Notes: generated by a model from the letters alone, not told the origin. A stretch of DNA of 64,000 nt from Paenibacillus_S vulneris (GCF_039543185.1 NZ_BAABJG010000026.1:62001-126000), one strand, 5' to 3'. Numbered from the stretch's first letter, positions 33,456 through 42,490 are shown. Numbers and translations are program-made.

Positions 33456-34580
33456 ATGAACGACAAGTTTAAAGGGCTCGTGCTTGGACTATCCCTTGGC
33501 GTCATGCTGACCGGATCGGTCGCTTATGCGAGCGGGACACAGATTGAAGTATATTTTCAAAACATCAAATATATGTTTGACGGAATCGTGAAAACGCCGA
33601 CCGAAGAACAGGGTCAAGGGTTTATTTATAACGGGACTACGTATGTGCCGCTCCGTTTCGTCAGCGAAGCCCTCGGCAAGGAAGTCCAATGGGACGGCGA
33701 TACCCAAACCGTATGGGTGGGCAAAAAAGTCGATATGGCTGCCGTTGTGGCTACCTATGAAGGAGGCCAGGTAACCCGCGGGGATTACGAGAAATTCGCC
33801 TACATTCTTCGTATGACCAATCCGCAATACGGTGCCAAAGAACCTGACGATGCATTCAAACAATATGTTATTAACCAGATTATCGCTTCCCGCATCATCA
33901 ACAGTAAATTAAATGAAACGGACCGCGCGGAAGCTCTCGAGTCCGCGGATAAGCAAGTCGCGGAAGCCAAATCATTTCTTGACGCTCGTGCGGCTGACAT
34001 GAGTAAACAAGGAATTACCGAGTCGGATATCCGTAACTATGTTCAGGGTGTGGTAGCTACCCAGACATGGCTCGATTCGACAGCGGACGAGCCTACTGTC
34101 AAAGCGGCTTACGACCAGGCGGTGGCAAATAATGACGAGTCCATTATCAGCGCCTCGGTACGTCATATTCTGATTATGAAGGAAGATGACAACGGAAAGG
34201 CACGCACGGAGGCCGAAATTTCCCAGAAGCTTAAGGAGGTTCAGGATAAGCTGAAAAATGGCGGGGATTTCGCTGCATTGGCCAAACAGTACTCCGAAGA
34301 CCCCGGCTCCAGCGACAACGGAGGCTTGTACACGAACGAGCCTGTAGTCAAATGGACGGATGCCTTCAAGAAAGCGACCATCTCTCTCGAGCTGAACAAA
34401 ATCAGCGATCCGGTAGAAACCGAGTATGGGTACCACATCATCCGCGTAGAGTCTCGCACCACGCGTTCTTATGACGATGTGAAGGAAACCATCAAAAACC
34501 AGCTCATCGATAAGAACTACAATCAATTCATGACAAAAGAGCTGCCTGCCTTGATTGATCATGTAGATTTGCCCAAATAA
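33456..34580 (+). CDS. secreted peptidyl-prolyl isomerase with stalk (copper-amine-oxidase-like) N-terminal domain
   Basis: 374 residues. A signal peptide (cleavage after about residue 25, 'AYA-S') without lipobox. Then a stalk/'copper amine oxidase N-terminal' half-domain: 'GFIYNGTTYVPLRFVSEALGKEVQW'. A SurA/PrsA-like helical domain follows, then a parvulin domain 'VRHILIMKED', 'KLKNGGDFAALAKQYSEDPGSSDNGGLY' in outline and 'TEYGYHIIRVE'. PrsA of Bacillus is a lipoprotein that folds secreted proteins; here the lipid anchor is replaced by a stalk domain that may hold the protein in the wall. A terminator follows. Confidence 0.88.
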   Translation: MNDKFKGLVLGLSLGVMLTGSVAYASGTQIEVYFQNIKYMFDGIVKTPTEEQGQGFIYNGTTYVPLRFVSEALGKEVQWDGDTQTVWVGKKVDMAAVVATYEGGQVTRGDYEKFAYILRMTNPQYGAKEPDDAFKQYVINQIIASRIINSKLNETDRAEALESADKQVAEAKSFLDARAADMSKQGITESDIRNYVQGVVATQTWLDSTADEPTVKAAYDQAVANNDESIISASVRHILIMKEDDNGKARTEAEISQKLKEVQDKLKNGGDFAALAKQYSEDPGSSDNGGLYTNEPVVKWTDAFKKATISLELNKISDPVETEYGYHIIRVESRTTRSYDDVKETIKNQLIDKNYNQFMTKELPALIDHVDLPK

Positions 34581-34593
34581 ATAAACACTCCAA

Positions 34594-34618
34594 AAGACCG
34601 GGGACGCTCCCCGGTCTT
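34594..34618 (+). terminator. intrinsic terminator of the PPIase gene
   Basis: A perfect 11-bp stem AAGACCGGGGA/TCCCCGGTCTT with a 3-nt loop, 13 bp after the stop codon. The T-run is short (CTTGC). Confidence 0.75.
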
Positions 34619-34705
34619 CTTGCATGGCATTGTTCAAGCAATTAGTGTAAAATGTGGTAGGATCAAAGATATGCATGGGTATAGCCCTAGAAGGAAGGTA
34701 ACGTC

Positions 34706-35569
34706 ATGTTTGCAGCACACGATTGGAAAGATTATGAATTAATCGATACGGGTAACGGGGAAAAGCTGGAGCGTTGGGGACAAATCGTTCTTCGGCGTCC
34801 TGACCCCCAAATCATTTGGCCGATTGGCAAGGAAACCGGTCAATGGCGAAACGCCGATGCCCACTATCATAGAAGCTCCAGCGGCGGCGGTCAATGGGAA
34901 TATAAACGAGATCTTCCGGAGCGCTGGACCATCTCCTACGATAAGCTGAAATTTCATATCAAGCCGACCAGCTTTAAACATACCGGTCTTTTCCCGGAGC
35001 AGGCGGCGAACTGGAAATGGATGATCGATAAGATTCAGGGGGCCGGACGCAGCATTCGCGTTCTGAATTTATTTGCTTACACCGGTGGAGCCAGCGTAGC
35101 CTGCGCTTATGCCGGCGCGGAAGTATGTCATGTGGATGCATCGAAGGGCGTAGTTCAATGGGCCAAGGAAAACCTGCAGCTGTCCGGGCTCGGCGACCGT
35201 CCTGTCCGGTTTATTACGGACGATGTCTTCAAATTCGTCCAGCGGGAACAGCGCCGCGGCAGCCGGTACGACGCCATTATTATGGACCCGCCTTCCTATG
35301 GCCGTGGTCCTAGCGGAGAAACTTGGAAGCTCGAAACCAACCTCTATCCATTCGTAGAGTCCTGCATGCAAATTATGTCGGACAAGCCGCTTTTCATGCT
35401 GATCAACTCCTACACAACGGGGATTTCGGCAACCGTGCTGAAAAATATTTTGGCCATGTCCATGGGCAGATCCTACGGAGGCAATATTACCTGCGGCGAA
35501 ATCGGACTCCCGATTACAGCATCCAAGCTTATGCTCCCGTGCGGCATTCTAGGACGCTGGGAGGCTTAA
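34706..35569 (+). CDS. class I SAM-dependent (RlmI-like) methyltransferase
   Basis: 287 residues. 'IRVLNLFAYTGGASVACAYAGAEVCHVDASKGVVQWAKEN' in outline is the SAM-binding Rossmann start, and 'YDAIIMDPPSYGRGPSGETW' contains the DPPSY catalytic motif of rRNA cytosine methyltransferases such as RlmI/RlmL. No PUA domain is at the N-terminus, which instead has 'WPIGKETGQWRNADAHYHRS'. The adjacent pseudouridine synthase supports an RNA-modification role. GAAGGAAGG lies 6 nt before the ATG. Confidence 0.88.
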   Translation: MFAAHDWKDYELIDTGNGEKLERWGQIVLRRPDPQIIWPIGKETGQWRNADAHYHRSSSGGGQWEYKRDLPERWTISYDKLKFHIKPTSFKHTGLFPEQAANWKWMIDKIQGAGRSIRVLNLFAYTGGASVACAYAGAEVCHVDASKGVVQWAKENLQLSGLGDRPVRFITDDVFKFVQREQRRGSRYDAIIMDPPSYGRGPSGETWKLETNLYPFVESCMQIMSDKPLFMLINSYTTGISATVLKNILAMSMGRSYGGNITCGEIGLPITASKLMLPCGILGRWEA

Positions 35570-35572
35570 CCT

Positions 35573-36286
35573 ATGGGTCAGGCCTCTCTCCCCTCCATTC
35601 CGGTATTATATGAAGACAATCATGTAATTGTCGTCGTTAAGCCGGTGAATGTCCCGACCCAAGAGGACCAGTCACAGGATCCGGATTTGCTTACGATGAT
35701 TAAGCAGGACTTGAAACACAGGCATCAGAAGCCCGGTAACGTCTATTTGGGACTCGTTCACCGGTTGGATCGGCCTGTAGGCGGCGTTATGGTATTTGCC
35801 AAAACCTCCAAAGCCGCCTCGCGGCTATCCGATGCCGTTCGAACCCGTTCCATACGCAAAATCTATTCGGCCGTGGTGAATGGCAAGCCGAAACAGCCGC
35901 AAGGAACCTTGACCCATTACTTGCTCAAGGACTCCAAGACGAACACCGTTTCCGTAGTGCCGCCCAACAAGCCTGGAGCCAAAGAAGCTATATTGGATTA
36001 TACGGTTGTCGATCATAGTGAAGGACTCTCTCTTGTCCGGGTTGAGCTTCACACCGGGAGACCTCATCAAATCCGGGTTCAATTCTCTGCGATAGGCTGT
36101 CCGCTCGTTGGTGACCAGCGCTATGGCGCTCACCTGACGAAGCCCGGGCAGCAAATCGCTCTTTGGTCAACCGAGCTTAGCTTCGAGCACCCTACTACGA
36201 AGGAAACGCTGCGCTTTCGCTCGAATCCGCCCAAAGCGTACCCTTGGTTTCTTTGGGGCGATGATTCCAGTAATGAGCTAATCTGA
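35573..36286 (+). CDS. RluA-family pseudouridine synthase
   Basis: 237 residues. The catalytic motif 'LVHRLDRPVGGVMVFAKTSKAA' has the nucleophile Asp in HRLDRPVGG; 'VELHTGRPHQIRVQFSAIGCPLVGDQRYG' in outline is the conserved RluA core. No S4 domain. It turns uridine into pseudouridine in rRNA or tRNA. The ATG is 3 bp after the stop of the RlmI-like gene with GGAGG inside its end, so the two are co-expressed. Confidence 0.92.
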   Translation: MGQASLPSIPVLYEDNHVIVVVKPVNVPTQEDQSQDPDLLTMIKQDLKHRHQKPGNVYLGLVHRLDRPVGGVMVFAKTSKAASRLSDAVRTRSIRKIYSAVVNGKPKQPQGTLTHYLLKDSKTNTVSVVPPNKPGAKEAILDYTVVDHSEGLSLVRVELHTGRPHQIRVQFSAIGCPLVGDQRYGAHLTKPGQQIALWSTELSFEHPTTKETLRFRSNPPKAYPWFLWGDDSSNELI

Positions 36287-36357
36287 TCCGCATTGCGGCA
36301 TCCTTTTTTCATAGCTCAATGAGAGCTTTCCTACTGCATGACATGAAGGCCATCACT

Positions 36358-36384
36358 AAGACAGCGGTCTCCGCTGTCTTTTTT
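36358..36384 (+). terminator. intrinsic terminator after the RNA-modification genes
   Basis: AAGACAGCGG/CCGCTGTCTT stem with a 3-nt loop followed by TTTT; 70 bp after the pseudouridine synthase stop. Confidence 0.88.
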
Positions 36385-36460
36385 AACCTCTCCAAGGTCC
36401 AAACAGGAAGCGATTTGCCGCCGTTCTTTCCACTTTCAACAGCCGCCGGATCAACCGGAC

Positions 36461-37210
36461 TTATAGCGATCGAAGTCTATCATCTTTCGTAAACCAAAGC
36501 TTATAGCTTAGTAAGCTTAGTATAATACTGGTTAATGCAGCCGACGATACGAGAGTAAACATAATAAGAATTTGATATTTAACGGCTTGAACCGGATCCG
36601 CTCCCGCGACTATCATCCCGGTCATCATCCCGGGCAGCTGGACCAGGCCCACTGTTTTCATTCCGTCAATCGTAGGGATCATACTGGATTTGACGGATCG
36701 CTTCAGCGGTTCGTGTATCGCCTGGCGCGACGTCGCTCCAAGCGACAACAGCACCTCAATTTCCCCCTTGGACGCCTGAACCTCCCGCTTCATTTGATTA
36801 ATAAAGAGGCCGGATACGACCATTGCACTTCCTATGGTGATCCCGCTGATTGGAATAATATATTGAGGGGTCTTCTCTATGATTCCCAAACCAAGCAGCA
36901 GTGCCATGGTTAGCCCTTCCGTCGTAGAAATCGCAATGGCGATTCGCCATCGGATGCCGGAGAGCCCTTTTCCCCTCGAGCCTGCATTCCAGGAAGCTAC
37001 GGCGATCATCATGCACAAGATGAGAATTAAAAACACTGGCTGCCGGGCGTTAAATACGAATTGAAGCACATAGCCGATGAACAGCAGTTGTACGGCAGAA
37101 CGGACCGTACCGATGGCAATTTCTTTGCCCAAGCCTAGCTTTTGCCACATCGAAATCAGGATCGTTATGGCAATAAATACAAGCGTGAAGCTTAATGCCA
37201 CATTATTCAT
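36461..37210 (-). CDS. ABC transporter permease, FetB/UPF0014 family
   Basis: 249 residues with about seven membrane helices. 'GLGKEIAIGTVRSAVQLLFIGYVL' and 'MIPTIDGMKTVGLVQLPGMMTGMIVAGADP' in outline are the hallmarks of the FetB (YbbM, UPF0014) family. FetAB in E. coli exports iron and protects from oxidative stress. ATG 37210 with AAGGAGG 5 nt upstream is used, overlapping the ATPase gene end by 8 bp; the longer frame is not supported. Confidence 0.9.
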   Translation of the reverse strand: MNNVALSFTLVFIAITILISMWQKLGLGKEIAIGTVRSAVQLLFIGYVLQFVFNARQPVFLILILCMMIAVASWNAGSRGKGLSGIRWRIAIAISTTEGLTMALLLGLGIIEKTPQYIIPISGITIGSAMVVSGLFINQMKREVQASKGEIEVLLSLGATSRQAIHEPLKRSVKSSMIPTIDGMKTVGLVQLPGMMTGMIVAGADPVQAVKYQILIMFTLVSSAALTSIILSLLSYKLWFTKDDRLRSL

Positions 37211-37964
37211 AAGTGCCTCCTTCACCGCTCTTTGTGACCTGGAGAAATTTTTGCCCGATTTCCGTATCCGGTCTCTCAAAGAAATCACTGGTTGGACGGT
37301 CTTCCAGCAAAGTGTGTTCTGCCATAAACCATACTCTGTGACTCGTTGCACGCGCCTGCTCCAGATCATGGGTAACCCAGATCAGGGAGGTTCCGTATTT
37401 CTCATGCCACGCTTGCAGCAGCTTCTCCACAGCCTGTTTGCTGTGCAAATCCAGGGAAGCCGTAATTTCGTCCAGCAGCAGTAGTTGCGGCTGCATCAGC
37501 AAGGAACGGACCAACGCTACTCTTTGTTTCTCTCCTCCGGATAAATCCTGCGCGTTCTTGCTCCAATCCATTTCCTCCAGACCAACATTCCGCATCAATT
37601 CCATGGCTAATGACGTATTGAAGGACTGCCGGTGCAAAAGACTGACCGTCTTCAGATTATGCTCTACGGAGCCTTCCAGCATGACCGCATGCTGTGCAAC
37701 GAAGCCAATTTTCTTACGCCAAGCCTGCGGATTCCACTGCGTCGAAGCACGCCCCTCGTACCGAATCGTGCCCTCCTCCGCGGCATCCAGCATCGCAATA
37801 ATCCTCAGAAGCGTGCTTTTTCCTTGACCCGATAACCCTAGCAGTGAGATTATCGAAGGCTCCGCTACGCGTGTGCTCACATTGGAAAATAAACATTTCC
37901 ATCCTTCCTGCTGCTGGATGCTTTTTTTCAAGCCGTTTATTTCTAAAACCGGATAATCATTCAC
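37203..37964 (-). CDS. ABC transporter ATP-binding protein, FetA-like
   Basis: 253 residues. Walker A 'LLGLSGQGKSTLLR' (a Q in place of the more common S-G-C), Q-loop 'IGFVAQHAVML', signature 'LSGGEKQRVALVRSL', Walker B 'LLLLDEITASLD' and H-loop 'WVTHDLEQA'. It pairs with the FetB-type permease downstream, so iron or metal efflux is likely. GTG 37964 with AAGGAG 6 nt upstream is preferred over the ATG at 38012. Confidence 0.88.
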   Translation of the reverse strand: MNDYPVLEINGLKKSIQQQEGWKCLFSNVSTRVAEPSIISLLGLSGQGKSTLLRIIAMLDAAEEGTIRYEGRASTQWNPQAWRKKIGFVAQHAVMLEGSVEHNLKTVSLLHRQSFNTSLAMELMRNVGLEEMDWSKNAQDLSGGEKQRVALVRSLLMQPQLLLLDEITASLDLHSKQAVEKLLQAWHEKYGTSLIWVTHDLEQARATSHRVWFMAEHTLLEDRPTSDFFERPDTEIGQKFLQVTKSGEGGTYE

Positions 37965-38151
37965 TAGGTACTCCTTCCTGCCGCCCAAAAATAAATGTCT
38001 GACCGATAACAAAAACTCTATATATTATAACTTTTTCCATAAGTTTCGCACAGCCCAAACTAACGAGCCCCCTTATAATTGTGCCCTGGCCACGAAGTAG
38101 ATTCAGGTACATAACGTGGAGCCCCGAAATGTAAATCCTCTATAGATATTG

Positions 38152-38187
38152 AAAAAACCGTCCAGGAGCATCCTCCCGAACGGTTTT
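38152..38187 (-). terminator. intrinsic terminator of folD
   Basis: AAAACCGT/ACGGTTTT arms with an inner AGGAG/CTCCT pairing, followed on the minus strand by TTTTTTC; 9 bp after the folD stop. Confidence 0.88.
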
Positions 38188-38195
38188 AACCCATC

Positions 38196-39032
38196 TTATA
38201 AGTCGCATCTCTCCGCCGCGTCTACCGTATGCTTCAACAGTGTCGCAATGGTCACAGGACCTACGCCCGCAGGTACCGGAGTTATGGCACCGGCGATACC
38301 GAGGCAGGCCTCGTAATCAACATCGCCGACACTCCCCTGGTTGTAGCCTGCATCGAGAACAACGGCTCCCTGCTTGATCCAGCTGCCTTGGACGAACCTC
38401 GGCTTTCCTACCGCTGCAACGACGATATCCGCCGATAGGACGATGTCGGATAATTGGTTCGTCTTCGAATGGCAGATCGTAACTGTGGCATTGCGGTTCA
38501 ACAGCATCAGGGACACCGGCTTGCCCAGAATAGGGCTTCGGCCAATTACAACGGCATGTTTGCCTTCGATTGGAAGCTGATACGCATCCAGAATCGCCAC
38601 AATGGCCGCAGGAGTGCAGGACGGGTACAGGCCGAACCCGAATGCCGTCTGCGCAAAACCAAGCGTCGTTACCCCATCTACGTCCTTCTCGATACTAATT
38701 GCCTCAAATGCCGCCCGTTCATCAATATGATGAGGTACCGGATGCTGAAGCAATATGCCGTGGACGGTCGAATCCTCATTCAGCTGCCGAATGACTTCTA
38801 CTAACTGCTCTGTAGTTGTGCCCGGTTCAAGGTGAATGCGTCTTGATTCCATCCCGAGTCTTCTACAGGCATTTCCCTTCATACGGACATAGGTCTCCGA
38901 TACCGGGTCGTCACCTACCAGAATCGTCGCCAAGCACGGGATGACTCCCCGTTCGGTCAATCTCCTAATTCTTGATTCCAGCTGCTCCTTGATACGTGCA
39001 GCTACACTTGCGCCATCCAAAATGATGCTCAT
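38196..39032 (-). CDS. folD: bifunctional methylenetetrahydrofolate dehydrogenase / cyclohydrolase
   Basis: 278 residues. FolD interconverts 5,10-methylene-, methenyl- and 10-formyl-tetrahydrofolate. 'SETYVRMKGNACRRLGM' holds the catalytic Tyr and Lys, 'GILLQHPVPHHID' and 'DVDGVTTLGFAQTAFG' the folate site, and 'VVIGRSPILGKPVSLMLLNRNATVTICHS' in outline the NADP-binding site. A ZTP riboswitch with a terminator precedes it. It links to purine synthesis and to the ThyX reaction elsewhere in the window. Confidence 0.96.
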   Translation of the reverse strand: MSIILDGASVAARIKEQLESRIRRLTERGVIPCLATILVGDDPVSETYVRMKGNACRRLGMESRRIHLEPGTTTEQLVEVIRQLNEDSTVHGILLQHPVPHHIDERAAFEAISIEKDVDGVTTLGFAQTAFGFGLYPSCTPAAIVAILDAYQLPIEGKHAVVIGRSPILGKPVSLMLLNRNATVTICHSKTNQLSDIVLSADIVVAAVGKPRFVQGSWIKQGAVVLDAGYNQGSVGDVDYEACLGIAGAITPVPAGVGPVTIATLLKHTVDAAERCDL

Positions 39033-39070
39033 GTTCCGTCATCCTTTCCATTTGGAAGTGGTAAAAACGC

Positions 39071-39100
39071 AAAAAGGCAAGAGGAGCATTCCTCTTACCT
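39071..39100 (-). terminator. expression-platform terminator of the ZTP riboswitch
   Basis: AAGGTAAGAGGA/TCCTCTTGCCTT hairpin with an ATGC loop, followed by TTTTTGCG. It lies directly after the aptamer and 38 bp before folD, so ligand-controlled termination is expected. Confidence 0.85.
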
Positions 39101-39101
39101 T

Positions 39102-39178
39102 AGCCCAGGCGTACGGCCACAAATATCCTATGTGCTCCCTCATGGTTCCCCATGTTCCGCCAGTTACACATAGCTCAG
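39102..39178 (-). promoter_or_regulatory. ZTP (pfl) riboswitch upstream of folD
   Basis: On the minus strand the region reads GTGTAACTGGCGGAAC, then CATGGGGAACCATGAGGGAGCA in outline, and finally GGCCGTACGCCTGGGC. The ACTGGCG...GGGGAACCA...CCGxxCGCCTGGGC pattern is that of pfl RNAs, which bind ZTP/ZMP, the signal of low 10-formyl-tetrahydrofolate. folD is a well-known target gene. Binding of ZTP should stop terminator formation and switch on folD. Confidence 0.88.
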
Positions 39179-39186
39179 TTATCCCT

Positions 39187-39215
39187 ATAATACCCTTAAT
39201 TTCCCTAGAAGGCAA
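39187..39215 (-). promoter_or_regulatory. promoter of the ZTP-riboswitch/folD transcript
   Basis: TTGCCT (39215-39210), 17-nt spacer, TATTAT (39192-39187). It begins directly after the marR stop codon and puts the start of transcription near 39180, just before the aptamer. Confidence 0.6.
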
Positions 39216-39623
39216 CTAGGCGTTAGCCACTTTTCCGAGCAAATAAACGAGCAGCTGCTGATTATGAGCGGAAATACGGCTCAAATAGCTCTGTAAAAAC
39301 CGTTCGCGGATAATAACTCCGCGCTCGCACTCCTGTTTCCCTTTATCCGTCACCTGTACCCAAACGATGCGCCGATCCTTGCCGTCGCGTTCCCTGCTTA
39401 TTAATCCGGCCTTTTCCATCCGGTCCAGCAATGTAGTGATCGCTGCGGGTGTCGTATCCAGGTATTCTATAAAATCCGACGGCTTCATCCTCTCATGACC
39501 GGACAATAGCTCCAAAACCGTTAGCTGTCCTTCCGTCAAGGTAGGTGACAGCTCGGTTTCCATATGATTACGCAAATCCTTGGATAATTTCCACCACAAC
39601 TTAGCAAATTCCTGAGTAATCAC
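39216..39623 (-). CDS. MarR-family transcriptional regulator
   Basis: 135 residues. Winged helix core 'LTVLELLSGHERMKPSDFIEYLDTTPAAITTLLDRMEKAGLI' in outline, with the wing 'SRERDGKDRRIVWVQVTDKG'. C-terminal helices form the dimer interface. The family senses phenolics, oxidants or antibiotics. No resistance gene is next to it; the nearest downstream gene, folD, has its own promoter. Target unknown. Confidence 0.9.
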   Translation of the reverse strand: MITQEFAKLWWKLSKDLRNHMETELSPTLTEGQLTVLELLSGHERMKPSDFIEYLDTTPAAITTLLDRMEKAGLISRERDGKDRRIVWVQVTDKGKQECERGVIIRERFLQSYLSRISAHNQQLLVYLLGKVANA

Positions 39624-39877
39624 TGATCATCACTCCTGCATCTACTATTCTTTGAATCGATTCTCTCTATTGCTGCGTGCTCTGCTATATTAGATCCGAG
39701 TTTTCTTGGCTAGTAACCTTATTATACCATTGTCATCGCGCGGTTTAAAGGTTAACAGCATAAATACTTTAAGACATTAAACGATAAAAAAGAGGAACAT
39801 TAGACCCTATTCAACATATATTGCTACATGGGCTTTTCAAGAGAAGCGGAGCTTGTCAATTCATGCGGAGGAGTGAT

Positions 39878-40051
39878 ATGCGAATGGAAGCGTGGAAGCA
39901 GTTGATTGGAGAAAAGGCGCTGCAAAAAGGAATAATAAACGACCCACAATGGCTGGATAAATTGGATGAGCCCATGCCTGTGTGGGTCGTACTGGAGCTT
40001 ATGTTGAAATGCTTGGAGCGTTTGGACTCCGATTACAGCAGCTACGATTAA
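39878..40051 (+). CDS. small hypothetical protein
   Basis: 57 residues. ATG 39878 with GGAGGAG 6 nt upstream, a strong site. 'MEAWKQLIGEKALQKGIINDP', 'WLDKLDEPMPVWVVLELMLKCLERLD' in outline: two or three helices, no membrane segment. It overlaps the 3' end of parC by 4 bp in a convergent arrangement. No family recognised; the strong ribosome site makes it a credible gene. Confidence 0.65.
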   Translation: MRMEAWKQLIGEKALQKGIINDPQWLDKLDEPMPVWVVLELMLKCLERLDSDYSSYD

Positions 40052-42483
40052 TCGATCTTGAGCAGATCCGTAATCATATCCGTTTTGGAGATAGGAACGG
40101 CTTGCCGGCCGGTTGATTTACGCTGTTCAATCGGCGTGCTTTCCGACGAGAAGGATACCCGTTCACCGCTTTGCAATACCGCGGTAAGCAGAATCTCTTC
40201 TTTCACGGCATATGCCTTCACCAATGCTGTTCCGTTAGGCTTGACCCGTTTGCCGTCCTTGAATTCGAACGTGATTATTCCTTTACCGCCCCGGCCTTGA
40301 ACCGGATAATCCAGGATCAGTGAACGCTTGGCATACCCGAGATCGGTGACGACAAGCAGTTCTCCCTCCTCCCCATCAATCCACTCAGCGCTGATGACTT
40401 CGTCATCATCCTTTAACTGAATTCCGCGAACCCCGGCTGCGGCGCGTCCCATCGGGTTCACTTCATCCTCTCTGAAACGGATAGCCATTCCTTGCTTCGT
40501 TACAAGAAGAATATCTTGATCATTCGTACTGACGCGAACGTCCAGGATCGCATCGTTCTCTCCTACCTTGCTGGCTACGATGCCGATCGAGCGATTCGTC
40601 ATGTATTCCTTCAGCTCCGTACGCTTCACCTGTCCCCGCTTGCTTACGAATACAAGCGATTTGCCCGGTTCGTCAAAATCCCGTACCGGAATGACGTTGA
40701 CGATCCGATCCTCTTTAGGCGTAGGAATGACATTGACTATGGCCGTTCCGTTTTCCTTCCATTTATACTCAGGGACCTGATGCACCGGCAGGAGGTAATA
40801 CTGGCCTCTCTGCGTAAAGATCAACAGGTTATCCAGTGTGTTCACTTCCAGCAAATAACGTACATAATCGCCTTCCTTCAAGCCGGTCTTCTCCAGTTCC
40901 CCACCGGAACGGGTAAAAGAAAGCTTGCTCGTCCGTTTAATATAGCCTTCGTTGGATAGGGTAACAAAAACATCCTCGGCCGATACCATGACCTCCAGAT
41001 TGACCTTCAGCTCCTCAACCTCGTTCTGAATGTCGGAACGGCGGTCGATGCCGTATTTATTACGAATTTCGGTCATTTCATCCTTAATGACCGCCATGAG
41101 CTTCTTCTCGCTGCCCAGAATACCGCGCAGCTGCGCGATCGTCTTCTGTACGTCCTTCAATTCCTTTTCAATCGCATGAATCTCCAGATTCGTCAAGCGG
41201 TACAGCTGCAAGGTAAGAATGGAATCCGCCTGGCGCTCGGTAAAGCCGAATTGGGAAACCAAGTTGTTTTGTGCGTCTTGACGGTTCTTCGACGCTTTAA
41301 TCGTCGCAATGACTTCATCCAGGATGTTCAGCGCCTTGGCTAGGCCTTCGAGTACATGCGCGCGGTCTTCAGCCTTCTCAAGCTCATATTGGGAGCGAAA
41401 AGTCACAACTTCCTTCTGATGCTCGATATAGGCTTGCAGAATCTCTCTGACACCCAGCTGCTTCGGCGTTTTGTTTACAATCGCCACCATATTGAAGTTA
41501 TAGGTGACCTGCAAATCCGTCTTTTTGAACAAGTAGGCCAAGATACCTTGCGCATCGGCCTCCTTCTTCAGTTCCACTACGATGCGCAGACCATCGCGGC
41601 CGCTCTCGTCTCTTACGACGGAGATGCCCTCGATTTTTTTCTCCAGACGGATATTCTCCATCGCGGTGACCAGCCTCGACTTCACGACCTGGTACGGAAT
41701 CTCCGTAATAACAATCTGCTGGATGCCGCCGCGCAGCGTCTCAATCTCGGTCCGTGATCTTAGATGTATGCGCCCTTTGCCCGTTTCAAATGCCTCGCGA
41801 ATTCCCTCGGAGCCCATAATAATGCCGCCTGTAGGGAAATCCGGACCCTTCATAATCTGCATCAGCTCGTCGATCGGCATCGCAGGCCGATCCATCAATG
41901 CTATGCACGCATCAATAACCTCTCGTAAGTTATGAGGAGGAATTTCCGTTGCAAAGCCGGAGGAAATCCCGCTGACTCCATTGACAAGCAGGTTCGGATA
42001 GCGAGCAGGAAGGACTACAGGCTCCTTCGTTGTGTTATCGAAGTTGTCCTTGAACAGCACCGTACGCTTCTCGATGTCCCGCAATAACTCCATTGCGATT
42101 TCCGACAGACGGGCTTCGGTATAACGCATAGCCGCGGCCGGATCATCATCGATCGAGCCCCAGTTGCCATGGCCGTCGACCAGCATATGGCCCATCTTCC
42201 ACGGCTGCGCCATCCGTACCATACCTTCATAGATCGCAGCGTCTCCGTGAGGGTGATAGTTACCCATAACGTCACCGACCGTTTTGGCCGACTTGCGGTA
42301 CGGTTTATCCGGGGTGTTGCCCGAATCATACATCGCATACAAAATACGTCTTTGCACCGGCTTCAAGCCGTCCCGCACATCGGGAATCGCACGGTCTTGA
42401 ATAATATATTTAGAATAGCGACCGAACCGGTCGCCAACGACTTCTTCCAAAAATGCGGGTAAAAAATTTTCCAGTATCGTCAC
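40048..42483 (-). CDS. parC: DNA topoisomerase IV subunit A
   Basis: 811 residues, the usual length for Gram-positive ParC (GrlA). The catalytic Tyr is in 'AAAMRYTEARLS'. The C-terminal beta-pinwheel has repeats such as 'RIVNVIPVRDFDEPGKSLVFVSKRGQVKRTEL' in outline and a GyrA-box-like 'QGRGGKG'. ParC and ParE decatenate daughter chromosomes. In the quinolone-resistance region the motif reads 'YHPHGDAAIYE', with Ala where E. coli ParC has Ser80. It follows parE by 7 bp. Confidence 0.94.
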   Translation of the reverse strand: MTILENFLPAFLEEVVGDRFGRYSKYIIQDRAIPDVRDGLKPVQRRILYAMYDSGNTPDKPYRKSAKTVGDVMGNYHPHGDAAIYEGMVRMAQPWKMGHMLVDGHGNWGSIDDDPAAAMRYTEARLSEIAMELLRDIEKRTVLFKDNFDNTTKEPVVLPARYPNLLVNGVSGISSGFATEIPPHNLREVIDACIALMDRPAMPIDELMQIMKGPDFPTGGIIMGSEGIREAFETGKGRIHLRSRTEIETLRGGIQQIVITEIPYQVVKSRLVTAMENIRLEKKIEGISVVRDESGRDGLRIVVELKKEADAQGILAYLFKKTDLQVTYNFNMVAIVNKTPKQLGVREILQAYIEHQKEVVTFRSQYELEKAEDRAHVLEGLAKALNILDEVIATIKASKNRQDAQNNLVSQFGFTERQADSILTLQLYRLTNLEIHAIEKELKDVQKTIAQLRGILGSEKKLMAVIKDEMTEIRNKYGIDRRSDIQNEVEELKVNLEVMVSAEDVFVTLSNEGYIKRTSKLSFTRSGGELEKTGLKEGDYVRYLLEVNTLDNLLIFTQRGQYYLLPVHQVPEYKWKENGTAIVNVIPTPKEDRIVNVIPVRDFDEPGKSLVFVSKRGQVKRTELKEYMTNRSIGIVASKVGENDAILDVRVSTNDQDILLVTKQGMAIRFREDEVNPMGRAAAGVRGIQLKDDDEVISAEWIDGEEGELLVVTDLGYAKRSLILDYPVQGRGGKGIITFEFKDGKRVKPNGTALVKAYAVKEEILLTAVLQSGERVSFSSESTPIEQRKSTGRQAVPISKTDMITDLLKID

Positions 42484-42490
42484 GATTCAC

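Noticed and set aside
36461..37369. 302-codon version of the FetB-type permease
   Set aside because: The first 53 codons overlap the ATPase gene and lack membrane or family features. The ATG at 37210 has a strong AAGGAGG site.
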